From Adiantum capillus-veneris (Eukaryota; Streptophyta; Polypodiopsida; Polypodiales; Pteridaceae): DNA of 42,500 bases. Both the position numbers and the translations under genes were made by a program. Where the stretch lies: assembly GCA_014529385.2 (NCBI GenBank), contig CM043944.1, positions 179,670,240 through 179,712,739 on the forward strand. Direction: 5' to 3'. Numbering within the stretch: position 1 is the stretch's first letter; every line of letters starts with the position of its first letter. Shown here one piece after another: positions 27,237 through 40,985 of this stretch. Below the pieces are notes generated by a model that made no database searches, had not been told where the DNA came from, and saw only the letters and a list, made by a program, of their open reading frames with translations.

Positions 27237-30200
27237 CTACCGCGACACATCAGAGATTCACTTCAAAACACTTCACAAATCAAAAGAAAGGCGGCACAGC
27301 CCGGCATAGTTCCGTGCCAAGAGGTACTGTCGCCAGAGATTGGCGCCCCTTTCGGTGTTTCTTTTATATTAATCTTTGAGCGAAGTACAACCGACCCGCG
27401 GGTGCTCGCTCTCAGACTCTGCGCCTAGATGCTCTGCAGAGTGAGCCCCTTAGGTTACTTATAAAGATTTACAAGGGTTGCTAAAAGCAGAGCCCCAAAA
27501 GCATTGATATCAAAAGCAATATGGCCCAAAAACCTCATTGGCTAAAATCTGCCAACAAAAAGTAGTCAGCATAAGCTGTGGAAATCCGTACTGCCTGCGA
27601 GCATGAAAAGCAAAAATCCGTACGCATTGCCACGTCAACATCCAGTCAACGCGAATCGGAGGATTCTTTACTGCCACGTCAGCCAGTTAACGCGAATCAC
27701 GGGATTCCGTACAACAGCCAGTCACATGGATTGGTGGAGATCCGTACCATCAGCCATGTCATCAATTGAGAGTGTGTCCTGGCACTGCCACGTCATCAGT
27801 TTGTGACATACCCCCCTCTTGAAAGAACTGTAATTGCCCTCGATTACGCTTGCAAAACAGACAGAGGCCATAAAGTGTCTTAGTAGACACTGACTGTTAG
27901 TACCGACGCACTGGACACGACACATCTAGCACTTGTACAAATCGACAATCACATCACTCGACATCACTCGACATCTAAATCCATTCCGGACCTCACCGAT
28001 CCGCGATTAACTAATTCTTATTGCAATCATGTCTATAGAGATTTATGAGACCAAAAATGTTGTAGTCATTTCGTCTTTCAGTTCGTGCACTCAAACAAGT
28101 CAAATGAGAGAGTACAAAGCAATCATATTCAATTTCGGGAATTCCGTGGCATAAAGCCATACAGCAGAATACTGGTCAGCCCATTAGTATCCGTGAAACC
28201 CAAAGGGGACGTCAGTGACCTTATCAAAAAATCGGGGTAATCTGTTGATAAAGGAGGGGAGTAACTCCCCGCTTGTGCAAACCCGCTACACTAGAATCAC
28301 CCTTGTTGATTTCGGAGTTCTATCGGAGTAGACTATGCTGAACCGAATGCTTCAAGGTAAAGTTCCAAAATCTAAGGAGTATCTGCTAGGTCCTCCTCCT
28401 CCATCCACTTCGCATCCAATGGAGGATAGTCCTTAAATTAACCAAGAAATGCCAAATCACTTTACCTTTCATCTTTCTTTCTTTGTGTGCCAAAATCTGT
28501 TTTGGAAGGAGTATCTCCTCGCTTTCCTCCACTTCGGGTTACTCATCAGGCGCTCCATCAACTGACACATCACCTTAAAAAGGCTTCAATAGACTCATAT
28601 GAAATGCATTGTGAATCTTCCAAGTATCGGGCAGCTTGAGTCAAGAGGAGACATCATTTATCTTTTCTTTTATTTGGAAAGGGCCATAATACCTCATGCT
28701 AAGGTTTGGAAAAAGCCGCTCCTTTCCCTTTCCTTTTCTTAGGCGTGCCTCCTCAAAACATAAGAGCACCCAATCGTCTTACTTTAATTTCAAAACTTGT
28801 CGATGTTGATCTGCTGCCTTCTTATGTTGTTCTTCAGATTTCGCTAAAGCCTCCTGGACCTTGGCAAAAGGAGTGTCCAAGTCCCTTGTGTAATGGTTGG
28901 CTTCAAAAGTCTTGTCTTTAGTGTGAAGGAAGGGTGGAATCTTCGGAGCACCTTCCATTATCACAAATGGCGCCTTCCCCGTCGAAGAGTGAACCGTGTT
29001 ATTGTAGGCAAATTCCACAAAAGGCAAAACAATTTCCCATTGAATCTTCTAATAAGAGATGTAAGACTTTAATAAATTGAGAACAACTGAATTTGCAATC
29101 TCAGATTGCCGATCTATCTGCGGGTGGAATCATGACGAGAACTGCAACCGTGTGCGAATGTTCTCCCAAATAGCCCTCCAAAACAAACTCGTGAATCGAG
29201 GATCTCTGTCGGAGACTATTGTCTCAGGCATGCTATGTAGTGTGAAAATCTGTGCAATGAACAGTCTCGCTAAATGATCCGGCTTGGCTGTTTTCTTCAC
29301 TGGAATGAAGTGAGCTTGCTTGCTAAATCTGTCAATGACAGTCCAAATGGCATCATGCCCACTCTGTGTCTTCGGGAGATCAAAAATAAAATCCATTGCA
29401 ATACTTTCCCAGGGGCGGTGGGAATGGGTAAAGGCTGTAGTAATCCCTGTGTCTTATGCCTATCAAAGTTGACTTCCTGGCATACTAAACAACTGCAAAT
29501 AAAGTCGTGCACATCTTTCTTGAATCTTGGCCAAAAGAAGTAACGCGCCACACCTTTCAAGGTGGTGTCGATGCCGCGGTGACCCGTAAAGGTGGACAAT
29601 GGCACTTAGTCAGAATCTTTTTCCTCAACGGTTGTGTGACACACAAGATCGTTTTCTTCATCAAGTAGCCATCACTTATGGAATATCCCGCTACTACCTC
29701 CCGATGCTGAATTCGAGTGAATACATTGGAAAAACCCCGATCTGTGGCGTACTGATCAACCATGTGCTCAAAGCTGCTATGATGAATTGCGGAAATAGCC
29801 AATACTAGGGGCTTCCAAGATAATGCATATGCCCCCAAGTTTTTCTGTCCCTGAGCATGGACAATCTGGAAGTGAAACTGTGACAAGATGTTAGCTCACC
29901 ACATTTGCTTTTCTGACAAGTAGCGTAAACTCTGATGATCAGTAAAGACCGTGAAATCGCTTCGAATAGGTAATGTCGCCATTGAGTAAGAGCATGGATC
30001 ACTGCCAATAGCTCTTTCTCATAAATTTGTGTTGTCAATTCTGGCGTTGAAAACAATCGTCTTTCATAGGCAATCACGTGGCTCTGGCTCCCAGACTATG
30101 ACCACAAGCATCACAATATACTTTGAATGGCTTTGTAAGTTTGGCAAAGTCAACATTGTCTCCACGAGAAAGGGACTCCTTTCTAAGTCAATATGTGCAA

Positions 30201-31269
30201 AGGGGAAGCTACCTCTGTAAACTTCCGAATGAACCGCCGGTCCATCTGTACTCCAGCTATTGAGACGATGTGTCCTAGAAAGTGTATTTCTGGCAAGAAA
30301 AATTGAGTGTTTGTTGATGTTGTGCTTCATCGTTAGAGAAAACTATAATATCATCAATGAAAGTGCTCACAAAAGATTGATGCTCTCGGAAAATCCTATC
30401 CATCATTCGGTTGAAAGTCACTGGAGCATTGGTAAGTTGAAAAGGTATCACCAAAAATTCATATAAACCGAAACTTGTCCGAAAGGCTATCTTATAGACA
30501 TGTCTCGGAGCGATTCTGATCTACAAACAGAGTGGATTTCATTAATTTCGAAACGGTCGAAGCCGGTACAATAGGGACAAACTCGCCTTCAATTTCACAT
30601 CAAGTACAATTTTTCGGCCCTTTTCATTTGTCAATATCGCTTTCTTTGCCCGATAATCGACCACGGCGTTGTTCTTATGGTATCAAGGGACTCCAAGGAG
30701 GACATCACAACCTTCCAAGGGTATTATGTAGAAGTTCTTGTACCCCAAATACCCCTAACAATGCTGCCAATGACAGGTGTAATGGCTATGTCCCGAATGG
30801 GTGCCGCTAGAACTGTCTCTGCTTGTGGTCCCATCTGATCGGGTGTAATCTCAAGCTGTGCCGCCAATTAAGGTGAAATGCAGTTGGCCTTGGCTCCTCC
30901 ATCAAAGAAAATTATGGCTTCTTGGTCTCTTACTTTGCCCCAAGCTCGGCAAAGTTCTGTACTTTCATCAATCGTGCTTAGGTCAGTACCCATGCAATCT
31001 GGAACCAGTCACGCTTTCATCTTGCCTTTTCTTCCACGTTCCTCAACTGCTCTCTAACTCTCTGGCCTGTCTTCATTCTGTCCTTGTTGTGCCTTTTTAG
31101 GGTGCTTCGCGGAGACATGCCCATGTTCCCTGCATCCGAAACACTTCCCTCTTTGATGTAGTTGGCCCTCTCTCAGAGAGTGAGCCAAGGCCGTGAATCT
31201 TTGTCTTTCTTTTCTTGGGAACTCTTTCTCTTTCTACTTTCATTATTAGAAGTCTGTTGTGTTCTCTGA
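27237..31269 (-). mobile_element. Element C remnant, right-arm copy
   Basis: Mirror of 10607-14640. LTR at 27237-27808, integrase and chromodomain-like tail about 28330-29647, RNase H about 29797-30137, RT 3' half about 30277-30537, protease and knuckle about 30577-31187. The same frameshifts, missing RT half, C-C-H-H knuckle and D-G-G protease occur as on the left. There are few differences, for example Gln/Arg in the stretch before the integrase core and Asp/Val near its end. Confidence 0.8.
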
Positions 31270-31274
31270 GTCAA

Positions 31275-31938
31275 TGTCACAAGACGGGCACCACGTGCCA
31301 ATAGAAAAGAATAGACTTAACAACTTTAAGCACTTCAAATAACAACTGAACTGAAAGAGAGAGACCTTACGCAACATGGAGTGGCGGAATTCCACCCTAG
31401 AGAGTATTGGCCCCAAACCTTGGCGTCCCTTTCGGTATTTCTTTATATTGCATCAACTCAGTACAAGCCGGTACTCCAGATTCTGCACCTTCTCTAGGAA
31501 GCATGCCAGAGAATGAGCCCTTAGCACATATTTAAAGGCCCTTGGCATATGAAAAGCAGTTTACATGAAAAGCCTTCAAACTCAAAAGCTCTGGTCCAAA
31601 AGCAATGCCAAAAAAACTGCCAGCGAAATCCGTACAACTGCCACGTCATCAGCTAGCGCGAAACGCGAAAATCTGTATAGCCTGCCACATCATCATGCCA
31701 ACGCAATTTTTGGAAATCTACCACGTCATCTGTTTGTGCAAGTCTCTTTTGTGTGTGTGAGAGAGTCCTGCTTTATATTAATCCTTTATGTCACTTTGGG
31801 CCGCATCAGACTGGGTCCCCATAAGTTGGTAGGACTTCTTCTTCTGTTACTTGTTCTTGTTAGGGTTTAGGCCCATCGACCGGCATCTGCAGGTTGGCTC
31901 CCTTCTTCAAGGCTTTGACACGTCAGCAGTTTGTGACA
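31275..31938 (-). repeat. Element B 3' LTR, right-arm copy
   Basis: Mirror of 9938-10601 with the same termini and the same GTCAA flank. Confidence 0.92.
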
Positions 31939-32840
31939 TCTCCTTGAAAGAGAGTAATCGTCCTCGATTACAGCATATATGCAAGACAATTCAAGTTAGC
32001 TCAAAAAAATTTCCGAGTGTCATTCCGAGGGACAATCAGTTTTCTCTTTTTGTTAAGGAGTTAGCTTCTCCTCTCGACCCTTTTGATCAAGGAGTTAACT
32101 TCTCCTTTCGCCCAGATCGGAACTCTTGCGTAGTAAAATTAACCATCACACCCATACCGTACTGATCTTGCACGTGTGTCTTGATGCACTAAAATTACAT
32201 ACCCAGGCAATCTCATCCAATTAGAAATATTGAATAGTTGACACATCACAATGCAACACAAATGCTTACATATGCATGTTACAAGACACAACAAACAGCG
32301 CCGTTGAGCACTCCCTCGAGACAAACGGTTTGCAGTATGAAGCTACTCAACGACTACCTCGTCACTGCCCCCGCAAATAACCTAAAAAGGTCCGGGCCAT
32401 GAGCTCAGAGGACTGTACAACCAAACGCTCCCCAGGCCGCTGTCTGCATCGCTTGGAGGTTCAAGCATACAACCAAACGCTCCCTAGGCATCGGCCGGCG
32501 TCGTTCGGAGGTTTTCTAGCATACAACGGAATGCTCCCCAGGCATCGGCCTGCGTTGTTCCGAGGTTCAAACAATACCAAAACAGTATTTCTCACTTCTC
32601 CAGCCGAGAGTAAAATCGCCAATCATTGAAACCAATATTAAAACCAGAGTCAAACAATTCAAATCGGCACCAAGACAGGTTCAAAACAGATACCATCCAT
32701 TTCAAACAAATTCCAAACAGAATCACCAAACAAGTTCTCAAACAGATTTCAAACTTAAAAAGCAATCTCGACATCAGTCGAGCTCGAAAAGTAGACCGAC
32801 TTTCCATCCCGAAACCCGCATCAAAAAATTAGGGTTAGGT

Positions 32841-33170
32841 TCATTCCATAGGGTTGTGGCCGAACACAGTATGGTCCATCAGCTCTTGGAGAAACAATGT
32901 TTCTTTGGCGGCGATGGTAGTCCCAAGATGGCAATCGCACTGGACCTCCAAGGTCATCTGCTCGTGAAGAGACATCTACTGGGAGATGTCGAGAAACTTC
33001 AAGTTATAATCTGCTAGGGTTTCCATGGCAAGGATTTCGAGATTCCCCACTTTGCTAGAAGTTGCACTACTAAGGAAGATGTCAGAAACCATATAACTTG
33101 GGGCAAAAATTTTCTTAAAAGCTTGCCAAGTACTTGGAGTATGCTGCTTGGTAGCTATCAACATTTGCAT
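32841..33170 (-). pseudogene. Element B gag-like fragment, right-arm copy
   Basis: Same open block and same in-frame TAG as the left copy (8706-9035), so the stop predates the duplication. Confidence 0.5.
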
Positions 33171-34259
33171 GGTACTGTCTCTGAGAAAAACAACAACTCA
33201 AAACAAACCTTGGATCCTTCTCTTGCAAGTGATCTTTATGGCTTATGCCCTGTAAGACATGAGCGGTGAAGACGGGAGCGCGCCCGATGCGCAATGAAGT
33301 AAGGGCGGGAGTAGCCAAAATTTCCAATGAACTTTGGAAGTGCGATCTTGCTCTGTTTGCTCTTTGATAGGACCGGTATGCTTTCAGAAAAGCACACGCC
33401 TGATGCTCTGATACCACTTCACAAGATGGGCACCACGTGCCAATAGAAAAGAACAGACTGAACAACTTTAAGCACTTCAAATAACTACTGAACTGAAAGA
33501 GAGAGACCACACGCGACACGGAGTGGCGGAGTTCCACCTCAGAGAGTATTGGCCTTTAACCTTGGCGCCCCTTTCGGTATTTCTTTATATTGCATCAACT
33601 CAGTACAAGCCGGTACTCCAGACTCTGCACCTTCTCCAAGAAGCATGCCAGAGAATGAGCCCTTACCACATATTTAAAGGCCCTTGGCCTATGAAAAGCA
33701 AACTCAAAAGCTCTTAGTCCAAAAGCAATGCCAAAAAAACTGTTTGCGTAAATCACGGAAATCCGTACAACTGCCATGTCATCAGCTAGCGCAAAATGTG
33801 GAAATCCGTACAGTGTAAGGTGCAACGGAAGTGAATGTTGAACTTTGCTCAAGATGAGTGCTCCGAAGTGGCTCAAGGTTCCTTGTGCTTAGGGAATGGA
33901 GAGCCTTTCGTGCTTTAATGAGAGAGTGCAAGTGATCACAAACAAAGTGGAAACTGTGAATGAAGGTGCTGAGACTGAGAGATAGAGAGAGAAGAGAATA
34001 CGACACCAGCAAGTTGTCAAACCCTCCTCCAAGGGCCCCACTCTCGATGGCGAGAGTGGTCTACTATTGATTGCACACTCTGGTACAAGACTCTGATGCA
34101 AATCTAAATGGTTCGAGGTCGAGCCCGACTGTGGTGCCGACGATGACGAGACTATGGCTGGAAACTAAATGCTGCTATGACGACGACGACGATGACGTCG
34201 ACGCTTTCTGCTACAGTGCCTTCGTGTGCAACAAACGCTGTTTTTCTTATGGCTGAAAA

Positions 34260-34897
34260 TGTAACAAACTGTTGACGTGTCAGCCCTGAAGAAGGGAGCC
34301 AACTTCAAGATGCCGGTCGAGGGGCCTAAACCCTAAGAAGAACAAGTAATAGAAGAAGAAGTCCTACCAACTTATGGGGACCCCATTCGATGGGGCCCTA
34401 AGCGACATAAAGATTAAAATAAAGCACGATCCACACACACCCAAAAAAACTGATGACGTGGTAGATTTTCAAAAATTGCGTTGGCATGATGATGTGGCAG
34501 GCTGTACGGATTTCCGCGTTTTGTGCTGGCTGATGACGTGGCAGGCTGTACGGATTTCCATGAATTGTACTGGCAGCTTCTTGGCTTTGCTTTTGGAGCA
34601 GATGCTTTTGAGTTTGAAAGCATTTTACTGTAAACTTTAAATATGATGTTAGGGCTCATTCTCTGGCATGATTCATGGAGAAGGTGTAGAGTTTGAAGTA
34701 CCGGTTTGTACTCTGTTGATGCAATATAAAGAAATACCGAAAGGGGCGCCAAGGTTTGGGGCCAATACTCTCTGGGGTGGAATTCTGCCACTCCGTGTCG
34801 CGTGTCGTCTCTCTCTTTCAGCTCAGTTGTTATTGAAGTGCTAAAAGTTTGTTCAGTATGTTCTTTTCTATTGGCACGTGGTGCCCGTCTTGTGACA
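34260..34897 (+). mobile_element. Solo B-type LTR in the A 3' LTR, right-arm copy
   Basis: Mirror of 6987-7624, flanked by GAAAA on both sides (34255-34259 and 34898-34902). In this copy the start reads TGTAACAAACTG, closer to the family TGTCACAAACTG than the left copy. Confidence 0.95.
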
Positions 34898-35710
34898 GAA
34901 AACGTTGGACTGTTGTCACACAAATCGCTGCTCTGCTGCTGTCCAGAAACGCTGCTCTTGCTAGGTTTCAAGTGCTGAATTTGCAGGTGCAAAAACGCTG
35001 TAGTATGGTGCTGAAAAAATGCTATGCTACTGGTGCTGAAGTGCTGGTGCAAAACGCTAATCAGGGCTGTCAAAAACGCTGAGGTTATTGTCCCAAAAAT
35101 GCTGGCTGAGGCTGTTCAAAAACCCCAAGTGTAGGGCTGAATCTGTGATGCTGGCGAGGATGGGCTGAAATCCCCAAATGCTGGATGAACTGGGTACTTT
35201 GCTAGAATCGTTGGCAGATTGGTGATCCTCCAAAACGCCAGGCTGGTCCTTAGGGGGAAAACGCTGGCCTTTAGGGCTAGGAAACGCCAGGTTGAATGGG
35301 TTTGTCTTGCTTAAGAAGTGGCCTGTTGCGCAATGCTCCTGCTGCCTCTTCTGCCAGAAAGTGCTAGCTTTGGTTTGCTTATATATTATCTTAGCAAAAT
35401 TGCCCTACCTAGTTCCCAACAGGTCACTCGATAAATAAGTGAAAAATGTCAAAAATAGGGGAAAAAGGGTTAATGCACTGGAAAATTCCCTTGATGGATT
35501 GTGAATGGGAATGCTGATAATCATGCTTTGTGCAATCGGAGGATATGCATCTAATCTAAGTGACTGGTCATGCACGGTCTGCGAACAGACTCATAAAAGT
35601 GCTAGATCACTTCCTAATCTAGACTTGACTGATTGAACTGAACCCTGGTCATGCTGTAGCTTGTCCACGGACACATAGGGTTGGACGTGTCACATGCCAT
35701 CCCCTCCTTT

Positions 35711-37057
35711 TCAAAGTGAGGTACTGATACCGTACTTTATAGCATCGAGGGAGATCGCCAACAGGGTCTGGAATCCTGGAAAGGACTCTTCGCCGGCCCA
35801 CTCTGATGTGTGGGTCGCGTGATACTTGAGCTTCATAAAGGTCTGCAATGCTTGCTTCTTTGGGCCATGCTGAAAGCGACACAAAGTCATCGGAGACTGC
35901 TTCAATGCTTCCACTTTGTTTATGGACGTAAGTCCACCTTCTTCAAGAATCTCCAAGGCTGAACATTCCTGAAACCACTTCCAACACAAAAACATGAACA
36001 TATCCATTTCATGTAAAGTGACTGGGAAAGATCTCGTCTGCCTCAAAGACTGTGCATGTAATGTAGATGAACAAATAGAGAGAGTGCCAAACCGTTTACC
36101 ACACACACGCAAACATTGAGATCGAATCTTGTCTTTCTGATCTAAATCAATCAACTGTGGCAATTCACAACGGAAATGCCCATGCTTGGTGCTCATACTT
36201 TCTTGTGCTCTTTCTACAACTGTGTCGCGCCAAGGAAGAGACATGGAATGTGACTTCCTTGAATGCATACTTTTCAGCTTTTCATGAATAATCCGCATAC
36301 ATCCGTGCTCATTCATGAGTGAAACGTGCTCAACGTACAATATGCCATGCCTAGGAAAAGGGATCACATAAAAACGCTGACTAAAATACAGGAAACGACC
36401 ACGAATAAAACACTTGAACAATGCGTGCTTACTAATCATGCGAACACATAGTACTTCTTGTGGGGGTTCTTTGGACCTAGCCTCGAGAGCCAAGATCGGT
36501 TCGTCTTGTTTAATGGATTCTGCTTGGGGAGGTGCTGTGGACCTCGACTCGAAAGCCAAGATCGATTCTTCGTGATTGATCGAATCTGCAACGAGATTAG
36601 CTTCGCTAGAAAAAGCATCAACTAAACTATCATCCTTGTGAACAATCATGTCTTGATCATACAAATCATCATGCTTGTGAGAAATCACATCGTGATCATC
36701 ATGCTTGTCATTGTCATTCAAATCATCATGCTCATCATTATCATGAAAATCCTGCAAAGAAGAGACTGAAAGAGTCTCCTTGTCTAGAATCCGTTCAATC
36801 TTCGCCTGCACATTAGAAATGAGAGATGAAGAATGAACAACTTGCTCTCCACGAATGACAATGGGAGAGTCACTTTTGGCATTGAAAGTGAACGTATTTT
36901 CCGCCCAATCAATGAGAGGGTTATGCTCACGAAACCATCGAATGCCCAAAATCATATCACATCCTGAGAGAGGAGAGACCAAAAATTTTCTAAAGAAAGC
37001 AGCTTGTTGAATTGTAAACAACATGTCAAGGCACTCCTTCGTGATGAGAGAGTCCAT
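35711..37057 (-). CDS. Protease remnant and unknown 448-codon ORF, right-arm copy
   Basis: Open throughout like its partner at 4827-6173. The five residue differences are Lys/Glu near residue 52, Val/Met in the His/Asp tract, Gln/Lys and Tyr/His at 210-211, and His/Gln near 430. The acidic His/Asp tract and the doubled PPQ unit are both kept. No function can be assigned from motifs. Confidence 0.65.
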   Translation of the reverse strand: MDSLITKECLDMLFTIQQAAFFRKFLVSPLSGCDMILGIRWFREHNPLIDWAENTFTFNAKSDSPIVIRGEQVVHSSSLISNVQAKIERILDKETLSVSSLQDFHDNDEHDDLNDNDKHDDHDVISHKHDDLYDQDMIVHKDDSLVDAFSSEANLVADSINHEESILAFESRSTAPPQAESIKQDEPILALEARSKEPPQEVLCVRMISKHALFKCFIRGRFLYFSQRFYVIPFPRHGILYVEHVSLMNEHGCMRIIHEKLKSMHSRKSHSMSLPWRDTVVERAQESMSTKHGHFRCELPQLIDLDQKDKIRSQCLRVCGKRFGTLSICSSTLHAQSLRQTRSFPVTLHEMDMFMFLCWKWFQECSALEILEEGGLTSINKVEALKQSPMTLCRFQHGPKKQALQTFMKLKYHATHTSEWAGEESFPGFQTLLAISLDAIKYGISTSL

Positions 37058-37269
37058 ACCGGGAGCGATGCCCCGTCATATGACCATAACATTTAATGAG
37101 AGACTCATTAATGGGAGGGTCATGAGAAACTTGGGGCACACTCGTGTTCTCATTTATTGCGTTGACAGAGAAAGTGGGTTCTGTGGATTCTTTAGATTCA
37201 TTAGAGTTAAGATTAGGACATGTTCTTTTTATGTGACCCTTAATGTGACAATGAAAACAACGATCTTCC

Positions 37270-38463
37270 TTAGAATAAGTGCTTTGCTCTTCCGGACGTG
37301 ATGTATCCTCCTAGAATTCCTTGTGCTACCTTTTCATATGGAGTGAGCTTAGGTTTAGCAATTATGTTAGCCTTACCCTTAGGTTCATTAGAAGAGTTTT
37401 TTTTTTAGTGACTATTGGAAGATTGGTTAGAAGAGTTACCGTTCTTACCATTCTTACCATTCTTACTGTTCTGAGGGTACTGCGAGGTCTGAGAGATACT
37501 TGTCGAAGTCTTAGTTTCCTTAGGCTTTCTCTTGTTGTGCTTCATCTCCTGTGTGAGAGTAATCGCTACCGCCTTGTTGAGATCGATTAGATCGAGCACC
37601 TCGACATCATACTTGATATACTCGTCCAATCCATAAAGGAATGTCTCTTTGCGCTCATCATCCGACTTGCGTAATTGGGTGGCTAGCTGCAAAACACAAT
37701 TAGAGAAAGACATAACTGGCATACCATTTTGCTTGAGACTGTGCCAATCATCCTTCAATCGTGTGAGGTACTGAGGTGGCATAAACCGCGCCTTGAGCTT
37801 GTCTTGGAAATCGGCCCAATTGAAGGAAAGGGGCGTGAAATCGTTGGCTTCCTCTAGGTGCGTGGCTAACTGTGCCTCTTGCCATGCGTGGTACCAATTG
37901 ATGGCATCACCGGCAAGGCACATAGCTGTCGTCAAAACCTTGCTATTTCCTGTCTTGTTAGTTGTCACAAAATAAGCATTAAATTGATGCAACCAAGAAT
38001 GAATAACCGTAGCATCTATCTTACCATCATACTTACTGAACTGGATCTTCTTTGTGACTGGGTTGTTGGAGTCCGAATGTCGGCTTGCGCCACTTGATGA
38101 ACTGCCAACATCTTTGGTTGGCTCGGACTTCGAGGCTAGAACATGTCGTACCAACTCTTGCATGTGTCATTTACGCTTGGCTGCACGCTCTGCCTGTCTT
38201 TCTTTAGCCGCCAAGCGCGCTTGATCACGCTCACGCTCCAAGGCTTCTTGTCATTCTGCTTTTCTTTCTAGTTGTGCCATCACAACGCGATTCGTTTCTT
38301 GTTGTTTTGCCATCATCTCCATCATCGACTTGACCAATGCCTCCATAGGATTTGGTTATATCCGTGGCGTAGATGGGGAAGGGGGAGGGTCGGGAAAACC
38401 TCATGGTGGGGAAAACTCTTCTGCACCACTCCCATGCTGACCACCTCCATGCGAAGTATCTAT
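37270..38463 (-). pseudogene. gag: Element A gag, right-arm copy with an extra nonsense change
   Basis: Mirror of 3421-4614 with the same four upstream stops. A further substitution turns a TCA codon (left) into TAA just before an A-run, ending the open block at 37405, after 252 codons instead of 297. The change removes the Lys/Asn-rich tail in this arm only. Confidence 0.85.
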
Positions 38464-39142
38464 TCCGCTTCGGGTAATGACTATACACTGTGTTCTTGGT
38501 TCTTAAGTTCTTGTGGGTCTTGGGTTCTTGAGGGTCTTGGGGTCTTGAGGTTCTTGAGTTCTTGAGGTTCTTCTTTCGCTTGCAATTTGTGCTAGAGAAG
38601 GATCTTCCCTTCACCCGAGTTTTGCTCTTTTCCACGGGCGCACCCCTTGGCGGCCTTGCACTCACACCAAGGTCACATCGATTGGCCGGCCGCTAAGTGC
38701 ACGGTCCGCTCTCAATGAGTGAAAAGAGGCACAAGGGGAGGCTGGACAAGCCCTTCTTTCTTGGGATTCATGTCACTCTTCAAAAACACGATTAGGAATC
38801 GAAACGCCCAAGCGAACTTGGGCTCGTGCGACCACAACAAGCAAAAAAATTCTTGTGGTTCTTTCCTTGAGTGATACAGAACACTGCCAAAGCTCTGATA
38901 ACAATGTAAGGTGTAACGGAAGTGAATCTTGAACTTTGCTCAAGATAGTGCTCTGAACTGTGCTCAAGGTTCCTTGTTCTTAGGGAAGGGAGAGCCTTCC
39001 GTGCTTTAATGAGAGAGTGCAAGTGATCACAAACAAAGTGGATAAACACTGTAAATGAAGGTGCTGAGACTGAGAGATGGAGAGAGAAGAGAATATGACA
39101 CCAAGACGTTGTCAAACCCTCCTCCAAGGACCCCACTCTCGA

Positions 39143-39812
39143 TGTCACAAGACGGGCACCACGTGCCAATAGAAAAGAACAGACTGAACAGACTTTTAGC
39201 ACTTCAATAGCAGCTGAACTGAAAGAGAGAGACGACATGCGACACGGAGTGGCGGAATTCCACCCCAGAGAGACTTTTAGCAACTGAACTGAAAGAGAGA
39301 GACGACACGCGACACGGAGTGGCGGAATTCCACCCCAGAGAGTATTGGCCCCAAACCTTGGCGCCCCTTTCGGTATTTCTTTATATTGCATCAATACGGT
39401 ACAAGCCGGTACTCCAGACTCTGCACCTTCTCCAAGAAGCATGCAAGAGAATGAGCCTTCACCTCATATTTAAAGGCCCTTGGCCTGAAAAGCAGTTACA
39501 ATAAAAAGCTTTTAAAACTCAAAAGCTTCTGGTCCAAAAAGCAATGCCAAAAGCTGCCAGCGTAATTTACGGAAATCCGTACAGCTTGCCACGTCATCAG
39601 CCAACGCAAAACGCGGAAATCTGTATAGTATGCCGAGTCATCAGCCAGCGTGATTTTTGGAAATCCGTACATCTGCCACGTCAGCAATCCGACGGAAATG
39701 TGCTGCTTTCTTCTATCTGTTGCTTCTGCTTCTGCTAGGGTTTAGGCCTCTCGGCCGGCATATGTAAGTTGGCCCCATTCTTTAGGCTTTGACACGTTAG
39801 CAGTTTGTGACA
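39143..39812 (-). mobile_element. Solo B-type LTR in the A 5' LTR, right-arm copy
   Basis: Mirror of 2072-2741, flanked by CTCGA on both sides (39138-39142 and 39813-39817). Confidence 0.95.
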
Positions 39813-40985
39813 CTCGATGGCGAGAGTGGTCTACTATTAATTGCACAATTTGGTGCAAGATGCTGATGCAAATCTAAATGGTTCGAGGTCAAGGCCGATG
39901 GTGGTGCCGACGATGAAGAGACTATGGCTGAAAACTGAATGCTGCTATGATGACGACGCCGATGAGGACGACGCTATCTGCTACTGTGCCTTCGTGTGCA
40001 ACAAACACTGTTTTTCTTATGGCTGAAAACGCTGGACTGTTGTCATACAAATCGCTGCTCTGCTGCTGTCCAGAAACGCTGCTCTTGCTAGGTTTCAAGT
40101 GCTGAATTTGCAGGTGCAAAAACGCTGTAGTATGGTGCTGGAAAACTGCTGAAAAAACGCTATGCTACTGGTGCTGAAGTGCTGGTGCAAAACGTTGATG
40201 AGGGCTATCAAAAATGTTGAGGTTATTGTCCCAAAAATGTTGGCTGAGGCTGTTCAAAAACGCCAAGTGTAGGGCTGAATCTGTGATGCCGGCAAGGATG
40301 GGCTGAAATCCCCAAACGCTAGATGAACTGGGCACTTGGCTAGAATCGTTGGCTGATTGGTGATCCTCCAAAACGCCAGGCTGGTCCTTACGCTGAAAAC
40401 GCTGGCCTTTAGGGCTAGGAAACGCCAGGTTGAATGGGTTGGTCTTGCTTGAGAAGTGGCCTGTTGAGCAATGCTCCTGCTGCCTCTTCTGCCAGAAAGT
40501 GCTAGCTTTGGTTTGCTTATATATTGTCTTAGCAAAATTGCCTACCTAGTTCCCAACAAAAGTCAATAAATAAGTGAAAAATGTGAAAAATCGGAAAATA
40601 GGTTTAATACACTGGAAAATTCCCTTGATGAATTTTTATGGGAATGCTGATGATCATGCTGCGTGCAACTGGAGGATATGCATCTAATCTAAGTGACTGG
40701 TCATGCATGGTGCAATTTTCAAAAATCTACCACGTCATCAATTTGCGCAAGTCTCTTTTGTATGTGTGTGAGAGTCCTACTTTATTTTAATCCTTTATGT
40801 CAATTGGGGCCCTGTCGGACGGGGTCCCCATAAGTTGGTAGGACTTCTTCTTCTGTTACTTGTTCTTCTTAGGGTTTAGGCCCCTCGGCCGGCATGTGCA
40901 GGTTGGCTCTCTTATTCAAGGCTTTGACACGTCAGCAGTTTGTGACAGTCAAGATCTCATCTGTGGTGTAAGTCAGATTGCCTGA

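Larger units (their letters stand above)
33814..40717 (-). mobile_element. Element A, right-arm copy
   Basis: Mirror of 1167-8062. 3' LTR 33814-35699, protease-unknown ORF 35711-37057, gag about 37270-38463, PBS-like site 38892-38904, 5' LTR 38905-40717. The base after the LTR end differs between arms (CTGTA here, CTTTA on the left); CTGTA agrees with the B LTR consensus and is the likely original target. Confidence 0.87.
31275..40947 (-). mobile_element. Element B with nested A, right-arm copy
   Basis: Mirror of 937-10601. 3' LTR 31275-31938, gag-like fragment 32841-33170, tandem repeat 32413-32568, PBS 33405-33416, 5' LTR parts 33418-33813 and 40718-40947. GTCAA (TTGAC on the - strand) flanks both ends at 31270-31274 and 40948-40952. 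Confidence 0.87.
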
